The notes: generated by a model from the sequence alone, not told the origin. DNA of 64,000 bases from Flavobacterium franklandianum (GCF_007097365.1 NZ_VJZR01000002.1:205464-269463), one strand, 5' to 3'; shown: positions 1 to 8,769, counted from the first letter of the stretch. Numbers and translations: made by a program.

Positions 1-323
1 GGCAATACTTTTTTTCTAAATAAATTAGGCAATTCACTCAAAAAAACAGGAGTATAAGAACCATTTCCTGCTGCCAAAGTATGTCTGACATTGGAGCCAA
101 TAAAAAAAGAATTCACGTGAAAACTATCAGCAAATTTTGGATCAGCATATCGGGCTTCTCCCTCAATATGCAGGTGACAAATTTCAACATTTCTTAATTC
201 GGACGCTCTTTCTGTTAGTGCGTTTGCCAAAATCGTTGGAGCTGCCGCCGCCGCATGAAGGTATATTCTGTCACCCGATTTTACAATTTTTACTGCTTCT
301 TCTGCGGTAATATATTTTTCCAT
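1..323 (-). CDS. Acetyl-CoA hydrolase/transferase family protein, N-terminal part (runs off window)
   Basis: This open frame reads leftward from an ATG at 321-323 and continues past position 1, so only about 107 N-terminal residues are visible. The start MEKYITAEEAVKIVKSGDR, followed by an Ala-rich stretch (HAAAAAPTILANAL) and a GSNVRHTLAAGNGSYTPVF segment, is typical of the acetyl-CoA hydrolase / 4-hydroxybutyrate CoA-transferase family. Members move CoA between acyl groups such as acetyl, succinyl or hydroxybutyryl in the cytoplasm. The catalytic glutamate lies in the missing C-terminal part, so the substrate cannot be judged. It is divergent from the LRR gene that follows, and a TAnnTTTG box lies 18 bases upstream of the ATG. 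Confidence 0.8.
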   Translation of the reverse strand, partial: MEKYITAEEAVKIVKSGDRIYLHAAAAAPTILANALTERASELRNVEICHLHIEGEARYADPKFADSFHVNSFFIGSNVRHTLAAGNGSYTPVFLSELPNLFRKKVL

Positions 324-340
324 AATTGCTATATTTGCAA

Positions 341-348
341 CAAATGTA
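341..348 (-). promoter_or_regulatory. Bacteroidota -7 box (TACATTTG) for the CoA-transferase gene
   Basis: Read on the minus strand, the bases are TACATTTG, a full match to the Bacteroidota -7 consensus TAnnTTTG. It lies about 18 nt upstream of the ATG at 323, implying a very short leader. No clear -33 TTG was found at the usual spacing. Confidence 0.5.
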
Positions 349-422
349 TAGAAATATTGAAAAGTAGAATATGATAAAACTCATATTCTAAAAACACAAA
401 TAAAAGTTAAAAACCTATATTC

Positions 423-444
423 AATAGTAATACTATTATATTTG
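423..444 (+). promoter_or_regulatory. Promoter -7 box with abutting 15-bp palindrome, LRR gene
   Basis: TATATTTG at 437-444 matches TAnnTTTG and sits 35 nt before the LRR gene. Directly upstream, at 423-437, is AATAGTAATACTATT, a perfect 7-1-7 palindrome that shares its last base with the -7 box. The position between -33 and -7 would suit an operator. This is inferred from sequence only. Confidence 0.5.
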
Positions 445-478
445 CAATAATTATTATTGATAATTTAATTTTAGAATT

Positions 479-1120
479 ATGAAAAATCTATATTCATTAG
501 TTTTGTTTAGTTTACTATTTTCTCAATTTGGTTTGGCTCAAATAGGAAGTAAAGAAAAAAACGAGGAATACACGGACTTAAAAGAAGCATTATTAGAGCC
601 AGAATTGGTGGTTCGATTGAATTTGAGTGGTCAAAATATTGATTTAGAGAATCAAAATTTCGGAGTTTTTAAAAACTTAGAATATTTAAATTTAAAGAAC
701 GATCATTTAAAATCAATCCCCAAATCGATTTCCCAGCTTGTTAAGTTAAAAGTACTTGATTTAAGTGGAAATGACTTTATAGAACTTTCAGATGATTTTT
801 ATAAACTTGCAAGTTTGGAAGAATTGTATTTAAATGATGAGAAAAACATCAATTTGCCAATAACGCTGAGACTATTGGGGAAACTTCCCAATCTAAAATC
901 ATTACATCTTGAGAATGACAATTTGAATTCTCTTCCGGTAGAAATTAAAAGCCTTCAAAATCTAGAATTTTTGTACCTGAATCAAAATAGTTTTAAAGAA
1001 ATACCAAAAGAACTTAAAGGTTTGGATCATTTGCAATATTTGGATTTAAAACACAATAAAATAGCACCTACACTATTTGTCCCTGAAAACATTAATTTTG
1101 GATTCAAAATTAGTTTGTAA
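479..1120 (+). CDS. Secreted leucine-rich-repeat protein
   Basis: The 213-residue protein starts with a signal peptide (about residues 1-20, ending ...SQFGLAQ). At least five LRR units of 23-24 residues follow, with the pattern LxxLxLxxNxLxxIPxxI, for example LKVLDLSGNDFIELSDDF and LEFLYLNQNSFKEIPKEL. The repeats resemble the bacterial/Ras-suppressor class, which forms a curved solenoid for protein binding. No transmembrane anchor, lipobox or type IX C-terminal sorting domain is visible, so it is probably periplasmic or exported. It stands alone between a divergent CoA-transferase gene and the TetR-led export operon. The specific partner is unknown. Confidence 0.8.
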   Translation: MKNLYSLVLFSLLFSQFGLAQIGSKEKNEEYTDLKEALLEPELVVRLNLSGQNIDLENQNFGVFKNLEYLNLKNDHLKSIPKSISQLVKLKVLDLSGNDFIELSDDFYKLASLEELYLNDEKNINLPITLRLLGKLPNLKSLHLENDNLNSLPVEIKSLQNLEFLYLNQNSFKEIPKELKGLDHLQYLDLKHNKIAPTLFVPENINFGFKISL

Positions 1121-1171
1121 TTGTGAAAATTATATAAGTTAAAAAATCAATTAATAGAATTATAATAAACA

Positions 1172-1846
1172 ATGGATCAACTTTCATCAAATATCAAAAT
1201 TCAAGTCAACGAAAAACTCTTTGTCAAAGACCCTGAAACCTCGGCTTTAGGTAAAAAAATCATTCAAGAGAGTATTCTTTTGATCGACAGTGTTGGTTTT
1301 GATGAGTTTACTTTTAAAAAATTGGGAGAAAAAATTGGTTCTAATGAAAGTTCCATTTATCGCTATTTCGAAAACAAACATAAATTATTAGTGTATTTAT
1401 CTTCTTGGTATTGGAGCTGGATGGAATATAAACTAGTATTTGCCACGACAAATTATTCTAATCCTTTTGAAAAACTAAAAAAAGCAATTTCGATAGTCAC
1501 TGAAAAAGTAGAAGACGATCAAAACACGATACATATAAATGAAGCTGTTTTGAATAAAATCATTATTGCAGAGCATACTAAAACCTTTCATACTAAAGAA
1601 GTAGATCAAGAAAACAGTGAAGGATTTTATTACATTTACATTAGAGTCATTAATAGATTGACATCCATAATAAAAGAGGTAAATCCCGACTATTTGTATG
1701 CCAAAAGCCTTGCCTCTAGTATTGTTGAGGGCGCAATGCATCAACATTTTCTTAAGGATCATATGCAGGCTATTACCGATTGTAGTCAGTCAACAAGTCC
1801 AACTCATTTTTATTTAAACCTGATCGAAAACATACTTAAAAAATAG
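1172..1846 (+). CDS. TetR/AcrR family transcriptional regulator
   Basis: The 224-residue protein has an N-terminal TetR-type helix-turn-helix (about residues 25-70), with the family hallmark FTFKKLGEKIGSNESSIYRYFENKHKLL. The C-terminal helical half is the ligand and dimer domain and is poorly conserved. The gene is followed after only 4 bases by an ABC exporter, then HlyD- and TolC-type genes. A local repressor of this type I-like export operon is the natural reading. The ligand is not predictable. About the first 25 residues precede the DNA-binding domain, which is a somewhat long N-terminus for the family. Confidence 0.85.
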   Translation: MDQLSSNIKIQVNEKLFVKDPETSALGKKIIQESILLIDSVGFDEFTFKKLGEKIGSNESSIYRYFENKHKLLVYLSSWYWSWMEYKLVFATTNYSNPFEKLKKAISIVTEKVEDDQNTIHINEAVLNKIIIAEHTKTFHTKEVDQENSEGFYYIYIRVINRLTSIIKEVNPDYLYAKSLASSIVEGAMHQHFLKDHMQAITDCSQSTSPTHFYLNLIENILKK

Positions 1847-1850
1847 AACT

Positions 1851-3509
1851 ATGACTTCATTAAAAAGACTATTCAACCTTTTAGAATTGGACAAAAAAGA
1901 TGTTTCACAAATCTTTTTTTACGCCATTTTTGCTGGAATCGTTAGTTTATCCTTGCCATTAGGTATCCAGGCTATTGTAAACTTTATTCAATCGGGTCGA
2001 GTAAGTGCATCGTGGATTGTCTTGGTAATCTTTGTGGTATTGGGCGTTGCACTCGTAGGGATCTTATCTTTAATGCAATTGCGTATCACTGAAAATTTAC
2101 AACAAAAAATGTTTGTGCGATCTTCATTCGAGTTTGCTGCTCGTTTACCAAAAATTGAATTTAAAGAGCTTTATGGTCATTATCCTCCAGAATTAGCCAA
2201 TCGTTTTTTTGACACATTAACGATTCAAAAAGGGACTTCAAAATTGTTGGTGGATTTCTCAGCAGCTATTTTGCAAATTGTTTTTGGTGTAGTTTTATTA
2301 TCCTTATATCATCCTTTCTTTATTGTATTCGGGCTTTTATTATTAGTTCTTTTGTATGTTATTTTTAGATTTTCATATTTCAAAGGAATTCAAAGCAGCT
2401 TAAAAGAATCCAAAAATAAGTACAAAACAGCAGGTTGGTTGCAAGAAATTGCTCGAAACAATTTTAGTTTTAGAAATGAGCTTAACTATGATTTTGCTTT
2501 AGAAAAAAATAATGGCTTTGTAAAAGATTATTTATACAGTCGCGAAAATCATTTCAATGTCATCAAAAGACAATTCAGTCATCTTATTATTTTCAAAGTA
2601 ATCATCACGGCAAGTTTATTAATCATTGGAGGTTACTTGGTTTTGAGTCAAGAAATGAATATTGGACAATTTGTTGCAGCAGAAATCATCATTTTGTTAG
2701 TAATCAATTCCGTTGAAAAAATTATTCTTGGTTTAGAAACTTTCTACGATGTTTTGACAGCAGTAGAGAAAATTGGTCAAGTGACTGATATGGAATTAGC
2801 GGAAGAAATTACAGTCGAAAACAAAAGTTGCTATACCAATATCAGTCTTGAAACCGAAAATATGGAGTTTCAATTTCCAGGAACAAATTTTGGTATTCTA
2901 AATAATATTAATTTAAAAATTGACTCAGGTGAAAAAATTATAATCGATGGAGAAAATGGTTCCGGAAAAACGACCTTGATTCGAGTGCTTTCCGGTTTAT
3001 TACACCCTACTTCTGGAAACTTTTTTATCAATGACGACACCTTTAGGAAAATAGACATTAAACAATTCCGTTCCAGAATTGGCAGTATTATACAAGGAGA
3101 AACTCCGTTTGAAGGAACAATTCTTGAAAACATCACTTTCAATGATAAAAGTATCAGTACCGAAGATTTAAAATGGGCAATTGACGGTGTTCAACTTACA
3201 GGTTTTATAAAAACATTACCGAAAGGACTTGACACTAAAATATTCCCAGAAGGTAAAGAATTATCCTCTTCCAATGCACAAAAAATATTGTTGGCAAGAA
3301 GTATTATTCACAAACCCAATATTTTATTTTATGAAGAACCGACCGATAAAATGGATGTAAAAGTGGCCAATGAAATCATTGACTTTATTACTTCCGAAAA
3401 AAACAAATGGACGGTAATGGTCTCTTCACAAAATCCATATTGGCTTACCAAATGTACCCGAGAAATTACGATGCAAAAAGGGACAATTCTTTCAGACACC
3501 AAAAAATAA
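1851..3509 (+). CDS. ABC transporter, fused membrane and ATPase domains, with degenerate C-loop
   Basis: The 552-residue half-transporter has about six membrane helices over residues 15-310 and a C-terminal ATPase domain. There is no N-terminal C39 peptidase domain. Walker A is intact (GENGSGKTT, near residue 367). The C-loop reads LSSSN (near 471) where LSGGQ is expected. Walker B reads ILFYEEPTD (near 492), with Glu in place of the usual Asp before the catalytic Glu. Together with the HlyD- and TolC-type genes downstream it should form a type I-like export complex across both membranes. The altered C-loop and Walker B may be normal for this Bacteroidota subfamily; ATP hydrolysis could be weak or asymmetric. 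Substrate unknown. Confidence 0.85.
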   Translation: MTSLKRLFNLLELDKKDVSQIFFYAIFAGIVSLSLPLGIQAIVNFIQSGRVSASWIVLVIFVVLGVALVGILSLMQLRITENLQQKMFVRSSFEFAARLPKIEFKELYGHYPPELANRFFDTLTIQKGTSKLLVDFSAAILQIVFGVVLLSLYHPFFIVFGLLLLVLLYVIFRFSYFKGIQSSLKESKNKYKTAGWLQEIARNNFSFRNELNYDFALEKNNGFVKDYLYSRENHFNVIKRQFSHLIIFKVIITASLLIIGGYLVLSQEMNIGQFVAAEIIILLVINSVEKIILGLETFYDVLTAVEKIGQVTDMELAEEITVENKSCYTNISLETENMEFQFPGTNFGILNNINLKIDSGEKIIIDGENGSGKTTLIRVLSGLLHPTSGNFFINDDTFRKIDIKQFRSRIGSIIQGETPFEGTILENITFNDKSISTEDLKWAIDGVQLTGFIKTLPKGLDTKIFPEGKELSSSNAQKILLARSIIHKPNILFYEEPTDKMDVKVANEIIDFITSEKNKWTVMVSSQNPYWLTKCTREITMQKGTILSDTKK

Positions 3510-3513
3510 GAGT

Positions 3514-4863
3514 ATGCTAAATATATCCAACAAAAATTCAATTAATAATACGGCTCTTGAAAAATATTCTACCGTCAAGAATTTGAGCAACCGACCACAT
3601 TATAAAATTTTGAACAGAATAATACTTGTAGTTTCCATTATTGGTATAATTGCACTTTTCTTGCCTTGGACACAAAACATATCGGGTTCTGGAGCGGTTA
3701 CGACTTTAAAACCCAATCAGAGACCGCAATCTATTCAATCCGTTATTTCGGGTCGAATAGAAAAATGGTATGTTCAAGAAGGAAATTATGTGAATAAAGG
3801 AGATACGATTCTATTTATTTCAGAAATAAAAGAAGATTATATGGATCCTAATTTGGTTAAAAACACTAAAAATCAAGTGAACGCCAAAAAACAATCCTTA
3901 GAGTCTTATGGTTTTAAAGTAGCAACACTCTCTGTTCAAATACAAGCCATTGAAAGAGAAAAAGGTTTGAAACTCAAACAAGCTGATAATAAAATCAAAC
4001 AAGCTAGCTTGAAAATAAAAAGCGATAGTATGGATTTAGTCGCAGTAAAAACGCAGCTAAAAATTGCTAATACTCAATTCAATCGTTCTTTACAATTAAA
4101 CAAAGAAGGACTAAAAGCTTTGTCTGATGTCGAAGAAAAACGTTTAAAACTGCAAGAAGTTGAAGCTAAAATCATCACGCAAGAGAATAAATTTTATACC
4201 AGTAAAAATGAATTTATCAATGCCGAAGTAGAAATCAATAGAATAACTGCCGAATATTCCGAGAAAACATCCAAAGCACAAAGTGATCAATATACGGCGT
4301 TGAGTAATCAATACGATACCGAAGCACAAGTAAGCAAATTGGAAAATCAATACGCCAATTACAGCATCCGAAATGGAATGTACTACATCAAAGCGCCACA
4401 AAGTGGTTACATCAACAGAACACTACAATCTGGAATTGGAGAAACTGTCAAAGAAGGAACACCAATTGCTACGATTATGCCGTCCAACTATGATATTGCT
4501 GTAGAATCTTTTGTAGATCCAATCGATTTACCTTTAATTAAAAGAGGAGAAAAAGTAAGAGTTTGGTTTGATGGTTGGCCTACAATCGTTTTCTCTGGAT
4601 GGCCAGATATGTCTTATGGGACTTTTGGAGGAGAAGTTGTAGCAATAGAAAACTTCATCAGTGACAATGGGAAATTTAGAATCCTAATAGCACCAGACAA
4701 AAATGAAGCTTCTTGGCCTAAACAATTAAGTATTGGTTCAGGTGCACAAACCATAGCATTGCTTAATACCGTTCCAGTTTGGTTTGAATGTTGGAGAACA
4801 CTTAATGGCTTTCCGCCTAATTATTACAAAGGAAAAGAGAAACCTGCAAAAGAAAAGAAATAA
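3514..4863 (+). CDS. HlyD family membrane-fusion (periplasmic adaptor) protein
   Basis: The 449-residue protein has one membrane helix near residues 30-48 and a biotinyl-lipoyl-like half-motif (GRIEKWYVQEGNYVNKGDTI). A long alpha-helical hairpin rich in Lys, Gln and Glu covers about residues 115-285. The second lipoyl half (IKAPQSGYINRTLQSGIGETV) and a beta-barrel domain follow. This is the standard layout of HlyD-type adaptors that link an inner-membrane ABC transporter to a TolC channel. It lies 4 bases after the ABC gene and shares one base (TAATG) with the TolC-type gene, so the three are surely co-translated. Confidence 0.9.
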   Translation: MLNISNKNSINNTALEKYSTVKNLSNRPHYKILNRIILVVSIIGIIALFLPWTQNISGSGAVTTLKPNQRPQSIQSVISGRIEKWYVQEGNYVNKGDTILFISEIKEDYMDPNLVKNTKNQVNAKKQSLESYGFKVATLSVQIQAIEREKGLKLKQADNKIKQASLKIKSDSMDLVAVKTQLKIANTQFNRSLQLNKEGLKALSDVEEKRLKLQEVEAKIITQENKFYTSKNEFINAEVEINRITAEYSEKTSKAQSDQYTALSNQYDTEAQVSKLENQYANYSIRNGMYYIKAPQSGYINRTLQSGIGETVKEGTPIATIMPSNYDIAVESFVDPIDLPLIKRGEKVRVWFDGWPTIVFSGWPDMSYGTFGGEVVAIENFISDNGKFRILIAPDKNEASWPKQLSIGSGAQTIALLNTVPVWFECWRTLNGFPPNYYKGKEKPAKEKK

Positions 4864-6272
4864 TGAAAAAGCTTATTTTATTACTAATCGTATTTGGAAC
4901 GACAGTTTACAGTCAGACTAATGCCGAATCCTCTTTGCCTTCCAATCTCAAAGAAATAAGTTATAACGAGTATTTGGGTTTTGTAAAAAAGTATCATCCG
5001 TTGGTGAAAAATGCCAACTTAGAAATCAGCAAAGCCCAAGCCAACTTGATGATGGCACGTGGCGGATTTGATCCAAAATTGGAATTGAATTATAATAAAA
5101 AACAATTTCAAGGAACCGAATATTATTCGATAATGAATAGCAGTTTCAAAATCCCAACTTGGTACGGAATAGACATAAAAGCAGGATTTGATGAAAACGA
5201 AGGCTATTATCTTGACCCCCAAAACAAAACCCCTAGCAACGGATTAACTTCCCTCGGAATTAGTGTTCCTCTTGGACAAGGATTACTAATTAATCAAAGA
5301 ATGGCCGATTTGCAAAAAGCAAAAATTCAGGTCAAATTAAGTCAAGCACAGCAAAAACTAGAAGCCATTGCTGTTCTATATGATGCTTCGGTAGCCTATT
5401 TTAATTGGAAAAAAAATTACGAAGAATATTTGCTTTATGAAAATTACAGTACCAATGCCCAAAAGCGATATGAAGGAATTGAATCTTTAATAAAACAAGG
5501 AGACAAACCCGCAATAGACAGCATTGAAGCAGGAATTGTTGTTAAAAACAGATTGCTGGCACTTGAAGATTCAAAATTAAAATTAACAAAAGCAAAACTG
5601 GAATTGTCCAATTTTCTTTGGCTAGAAAACAACATCCCACTAGAATTGGCAGATGCCATAATCCCAGAAAAAAAACTAGGGCAAACCATTCAGGAAACAC
5701 TCAATATTAGCGATTTGGTCAATCAAGAATTATCCTTAATTAATCATCCAAAAATTGAAGCACTACAAAGCAAAATCGATATGTTGACTGTAGAGAAAAA
5801 AATGAAAGCCAATATGTTATTGCCTAAAATCGATGTAGGATATTCGTATTTAGCACAACCCAATCCGACTAAACCTAACAGTACTGACAATTACAAAGTA
5901 GGTGTCGATTTTTATTTTCCTTTATTTCTACGAAAAGAAAGAGGCGGTTTGAAACTAGCACAATACAAAATCCAAGAAACTGAGTTTACACGAGATCTTG
6001 AAAAAGTACAATTAACAAACAAAATAAGCGCTCAAAAAACAGAAATTCAGTCTCTGACCAAACAACAAAAATTAATCAACAACCTGGTCACGGATTACGA
6101 CACAATGCTAAAATCCGAGGTGCGATTATTTACATTAGGAGAGAGTTCTCTCTTTCTTATTAACACAAGAGAAAACAATTTGGTGAGCGCACAACTTTCT
6201 CAAATCGCTTTAGAAAACCGATTTTACACTTCAAATTCGGAACTCTATAAAATTATGGCGAATCCGAATTAA
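4863..6272 (+). CDS. TolC family outer-membrane efflux protein
   Basis: The 469-residue protein has an N-terminal signal peptide (about residues 1-18, ...VYSQ). Two long helical repeats follow, as in the outer-membrane efflux protein family that forms a trimeric barrel with a periplasmic tunnel. The protein is rich in Lys, Gln and Leu across the coiled-coil parts. Its ATG overlaps the stop of the HlyD gene by one base. It is the last gene of the TetR-ABC-HlyD-TolC operon and the likely exit channel of the exporter. A -7 promoter box for the next gene starts 16 bases after its stop. Confidence 0.9.
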   Translation: MKKLILLLIVFGTTVYSQTNAESSLPSNLKEISYNEYLGFVKKYHPLVKNANLEISKAQANLMMARGGFDPKLELNYNKKQFQGTEYYSIMNSSFKIPTWYGIDIKAGFDENEGYYLDPQNKTPSNGLTSLGISVPLGQGLLINQRMADLQKAKIQVKLSQAQQKLEAIAVLYDASVAYFNWKKNYEEYLLYENYSTNAQKRYEGIESLIKQGDKPAIDSIEAGIVVKNRLLALEDSKLKLTKAKLELSNFLWLENNIPLELADAIIPEKKLGQTIQETLNISDLVNQELSLINHPKIEALQSKIDMLTVEKKMKANMLLPKIDVGYSYLAQPNPTKPNSTDNYKVGVDFYFPLFLRKERGGLKLAQYKIQETEFTRDLEKVQLTNKISAQKTEIQSLTKQQKLINNLVTDYDTMLKSEVRLFTLGESSLFLINTRENNLVSAQLSQIALENRFYTSNSELYKIMANPN

Positions 6273-6287
6273 ATAAGTATTAAATTG

Positions 6288-6295
6288 TATTTTTG
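6288..6295 (+). promoter_or_regulatory. Bacteroidota -7 box (TATTTTTG) for map
   Basis: TATTTTTG matches TAnnTTTG and lies 18 nt before the ATG at 6314. The in-frame TTG codon at 6293 falls inside this box. It therefore cannot be the normal start, which supports the ATG at 6314. Confidence 0.6.
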
Positions 6296-6313
6296 CCGTC
6301 AGAAAACAGAATT

Positions 6314-7132
6314 ATGATTATCCAAAAAACAAGAGAAGAAATAGAATTAATGCGCGAAAGTGCCTTAATCGTTTCGAAAACACTCGGAATGATAGCTTCC
6401 GAAATCAAAGAAGGAGTTACCACATTATATTTAGACAAAAGAGCCGAAGAATTTATTCGCGACCACGGGGCTGTACCAAGTTTTCTTGGATTATATGGCT
6501 TTCCGAACTCGCTTTGTATGAGCCCAAATGCTCAGGTAGTTCACGGAATTCCGAACAACAAACCATTAGAAAGTGGCGATGTTATTTCGGTTGACTGTGG
6601 TGCTTTCAAAAATGGTTTTCACGGAGATCACGCCTATTCATTCGAAATTGGTGAAGTTGCCGAAGACGTAAAAAAATTATTGCGTGTTACCAAAGAATCG
6701 CTATACGTTGGAATCCGAGAATTTAAAGCCGGAAACCGTGTGGAAGATGTTGGGAATGCTATTCAAAAATATACCGAAAGTCACGGATATGGAGTGGTTC
6801 GAGAGCTTGTAGGTCACGGTGTTGGTCAAAAAATGCACGAAGACCCCGAAATGCCCAACTACGGAAAACGTGGTCGTGGTAAACTTTTTATCGAAGGAAT
6901 GGTTGTCGCTATTGAACCAATGATCAATATGGGAACCAAAAACATCAAACAACTCAAAGATGGTTGGACAATCCTTACTGCCGACGGAAAACCTTCTGCA
7001 CATTTCGAACACGATGTAGCCATAATTGATGGAAAACCAGAATTGCTTTCGACTTTTGCTTATGTTTATCAAGCTCTAGGAATCGTGAGTAATGAGGAAG
7101 ATGAGTTTAGAAAAAACCCACTTGTTTTATAA
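6314..7132 (+). CDS. map: Type I methionyl aminopeptidase
   Basis: This metalloenzyme removes the initiator methionine from new proteins in the cytoplasm. The 272-residue product carries the type I signatures, including HGIPNNKPLESGDVISVDCG with the first metal-binding Asp, GDHAYSF with the second, and GHGVGQKMHEDP with the metal-binding His. The later Glu ligands lie in AIEPMIN and in the C-terminal HFEHDVAI segment. The start at 6314 was chosen over the upstream TTG at 6293, because the TTG lies within the -7 box and the homologous N-terminus is MIIQKTREEIELMR. Its stop overlaps the ATG of a methyltransferase gene by one base. Confidence 0.95.
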   Translation: MIIQKTREEIELMRESALIVSKTLGMIASEIKEGVTTLYLDKRAEEFIRDHGAVPSFLGLYGFPNSLCMSPNAQVVHGIPNNKPLESGDVISVDCGAFKNGFHGDHAYSFEIGEVAEDVKKLLRVTKESLYVGIREFKAGNRVEDVGNAIQKYTESHGYGVVRELVGHGVGQKMHEDPEMPNYGKRGRGKLFIEGMVVAIEPMINMGTKNIKQLKDGWTILTADGKPSAHFEHDVAIIDGKPELLSTFAYVYQALGIVSNEEDEFRKNPLVL

Positions 7133-7896
7133 TGAAAAAACTTTTTAAAAAAATCCTTAACAGGGTACCTCGGCCATTATTAATTCGTTTGAGTTATGTC
7201 GCACGACCAATTATCGCTTTTACTTTAAAAGGAACTAATTTCACCGATCCTATTGACGGAAAAAGTTTCAAATCAATGTTGCCTTATGGCTATGAAAAGC
7301 AACGAAACAATGTGCTTTCTCCAAGCACACTTTCGTTGGAAAGACACCGTTTGCTATGGTTGTACCTAAACGAACAAACCGATTTTTTTACAGCAAAAAA
7401 GAAAGTATTGCATTTTGCACCCGAACAAGCTTTTTATAAATTGTTTCGAAAGCAAAAAAACCTCGACTACACTACAACCGATTTGTTTTCGCCTCTTGCC
7501 GATGTAAAGGCAGATATTTGCAATTTGCCATTCGAAGACAATCAATACGATGTTATTCTTTGCAATCACGTCTTGGAGCACATTCCAGACGATACCAAAG
7601 CGATGCAGGAATTGTATCGTGTTTTGAAACCGGGTGGAATGGCAATTCTTCAAATCCCACAAGATTTAAAAAGAGATGTGACTTTTGCCGATGATACAAT
7701 TACCGATCAAAAAGAACGCGCCAAAATCTTTGGACAATACGATCACGTTCGTATTTATGGTCGCGATTATTTCGATAAACTGCGAAGCATTGGTTTCACT
7801 GTTATCGAAGAGGATTACACTAATAAAATTGCTCCTGAATTGGTGGAGAAATATTGTTTGGCCAAAGGGGAAATTATTCCCGTTTGCTTTAAATAA
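7132..7896 (+). CDS. Class I SAM-dependent methyltransferase
   Basis: The 254-residue protein contains a methyltransferase type 11-like core. The acidic loop region is DICNLPFEDNQYDVILCNHV, and EHIPDDTKAMQELYRVLKPGG is a well-conserved post-motif region. Motif I is divergent (VLHFAPEQAFYKLF rather than a glycine-rich ExGxGxG), as in a Bacteroidota subgroup. A basic N-terminus (KKLFKKILNRVPRPLLIRL) could touch membrane or RNA. The ATG overlaps the map stop (TAATG), so the two genes are co-translated. The substrate is unknown. Confidence 0.85.
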   Translation: MKKLFKKILNRVPRPLLIRLSYVARPIIAFTLKGTNFTDPIDGKSFKSMLPYGYEKQRNNVLSPSTLSLERHRLLWLYLNEQTDFFTAKKKVLHFAPEQAFYKLFRKQKNLDYTTTDLFSPLADVKADICNLPFEDNQYDVILCNHVLEHIPDDTKAMQELYRVLKPGGMAILQIPQDLKRDVTFADDTITDQKERAKIFGQYDHVRIYGRDYFDKLRSIGFTVIEEDYTNKIAPELVEKYCLAKGEIIPVCFK

Positions 7897-8035
7897 TTAA
7901 CCACTAAATCCTAAATGTTGCTGGTTGTTAATTCTCCACTTGAATCGAAAATTTAACGACTCCAAAATAAATATAAAATGGAGTTAGAGGTTAGGGGGTG
8001 TATTCTTTTTAAATGCAAATTGGTGCGTCTAAAAT

Positions 8036-8200
8036 ATTCTCAAAAAGTGCAATTGGCTTTCTGAATTGGAAAATACTCCAAAAAAAGTATTTTTAGTACA
8101 CGGAGAAAACGAAGCATTTGAGGAACTTGGTGAAAAAATAAAAGAAAAATATGGGTTTGATTGTGTTGCTCCAGCAATGAATCAAGAGTTTGAATTATAG
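8036..8200 (+). pseudogene. C-terminal remnant of an MBL-fold (RNase J/CPSF-like) hydrolase
   Basis: An open stretch of 54 codons ends at a TAG at 8198-8200. It reads WLSELENTPKKVFLVHGE, then about 20 residues, then the ending APAMNQEFEL. This is the typical C-terminus of the beta-CASP/RMMBL metallo-beta-lactamase family (VHGE...P..GE.FEL). A stop (TAA at 8030-8032) lies just upstream in the same frame, and no catalytic HxHxDH domain is found upstream. It is a relic in the 373-bp gap between the methyltransferase and the HYC_CC_PP gene. The rest of that gap (7897-8035) shows nothing recognisable. Confidence 0.65.
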
Positions 8201-8257
8201 TAGTTTGGTGTGTTGGTCTTTTAATGAAAATTTTATTCATGGAGTCGTATTTATGCG

Positions 8258-8265
8258 TAATTTTG
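8258..8265 (+). promoter_or_regulatory. Bacteroidota -7 box (TAATTTTG) very close to a start codon
   Basis: TAATTTTG matches TAnnTTTG and ends 4 bases before the ATG at 8270. Transcription from it should begin at or near the start codon, giving a leaderless or nearly leaderless mRNA for the metal-operon first gene. Confidence 0.5.
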
Positions 8266-8269
8266 CATT

Positions 8270-8695
8270 ATGAAATTAAAAAGTCACATCAGTTTTTTAC
8301 TTGCTATTTTCTTATTGGTTTCCAATATGGGATTTGCAATTGATGTGCATTATTGCGGTGGAAAAGTGGCTTCGGTTAAGCCCATTTATTGGAAAAATTA
8401 TGAATCCCTATTAGCAACAGAAGAAAATTGTTGTGCTCCTGAATCTTATAGTATTGTTGAAAAGAAAGAAAGTTGTTGCAAAGACAAAGTAATTCATTTT
8501 GAGAAAAAACAAGAAAATGTTACCATAAATTCAATCACTTTTCAATCCGATTTTATATTTCTATTCGAAGAATGGAGTCCTATCGTTTTTACTGAATTTT
8601 CAAATTTCGAAGACAGTCGCATTATCTCCTATTATTGTGATGCTAATGCTCCGCCACTTTTCAAATTATATCATCAATACATTTTCTACGCTTGA
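8270..8695 (+). CDS. HYC_CC_PP family small secreted protein
   Basis: The 141-residue protein has a signal peptide (about residues 1-23) followed by HYC at 27-29, CC at 54-55 and again at 69-70, and a Pro-Pro pair near 128. That pattern is the namesake of the Bacteroidota HYC_CC_PP family. The paired cysteines and His suggest metal or redox chemistry in the periplasm, but the function is not established. It precedes a TonB-dependent receptor and an HMA-domain protein on the same strand, so a shared role in binding or import of a soft metal such as copper is the best inference. Confidence 0.75.
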   Translation: MKLKSHISFLLAIFLLVSNMGFAIDVHYCGGKVASVKPIYWKNYESLLATEENCCAPESYSIVEKKESCCKDKVIHFEKKQENVTINSITFQSDFIFLFEEWSPIVFTEFSNFEDSRIISYYCDANAPPLFKLYHQYIFYA

Positions 8696-8769
8696 TTTTA
8701 ATGTTTTTATAAAATCTATCCTTATTTTTTGGTTAGAAATTTCTATTAAAAAACATTAATTATTAATTT

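Noticed and set aside
6701..7072. Open frame of 123 codons opposite map
   Set aside because: Lies entirely in the antisense of a clear methionyl aminopeptidase and encodes no recognisable motif.
7685..7900. Open frame of 71 codons overlapping the end of the methyltransferase gene
   Set aside because: Shadow frame in the same strand with no motif and overlapping a well-supported gene.
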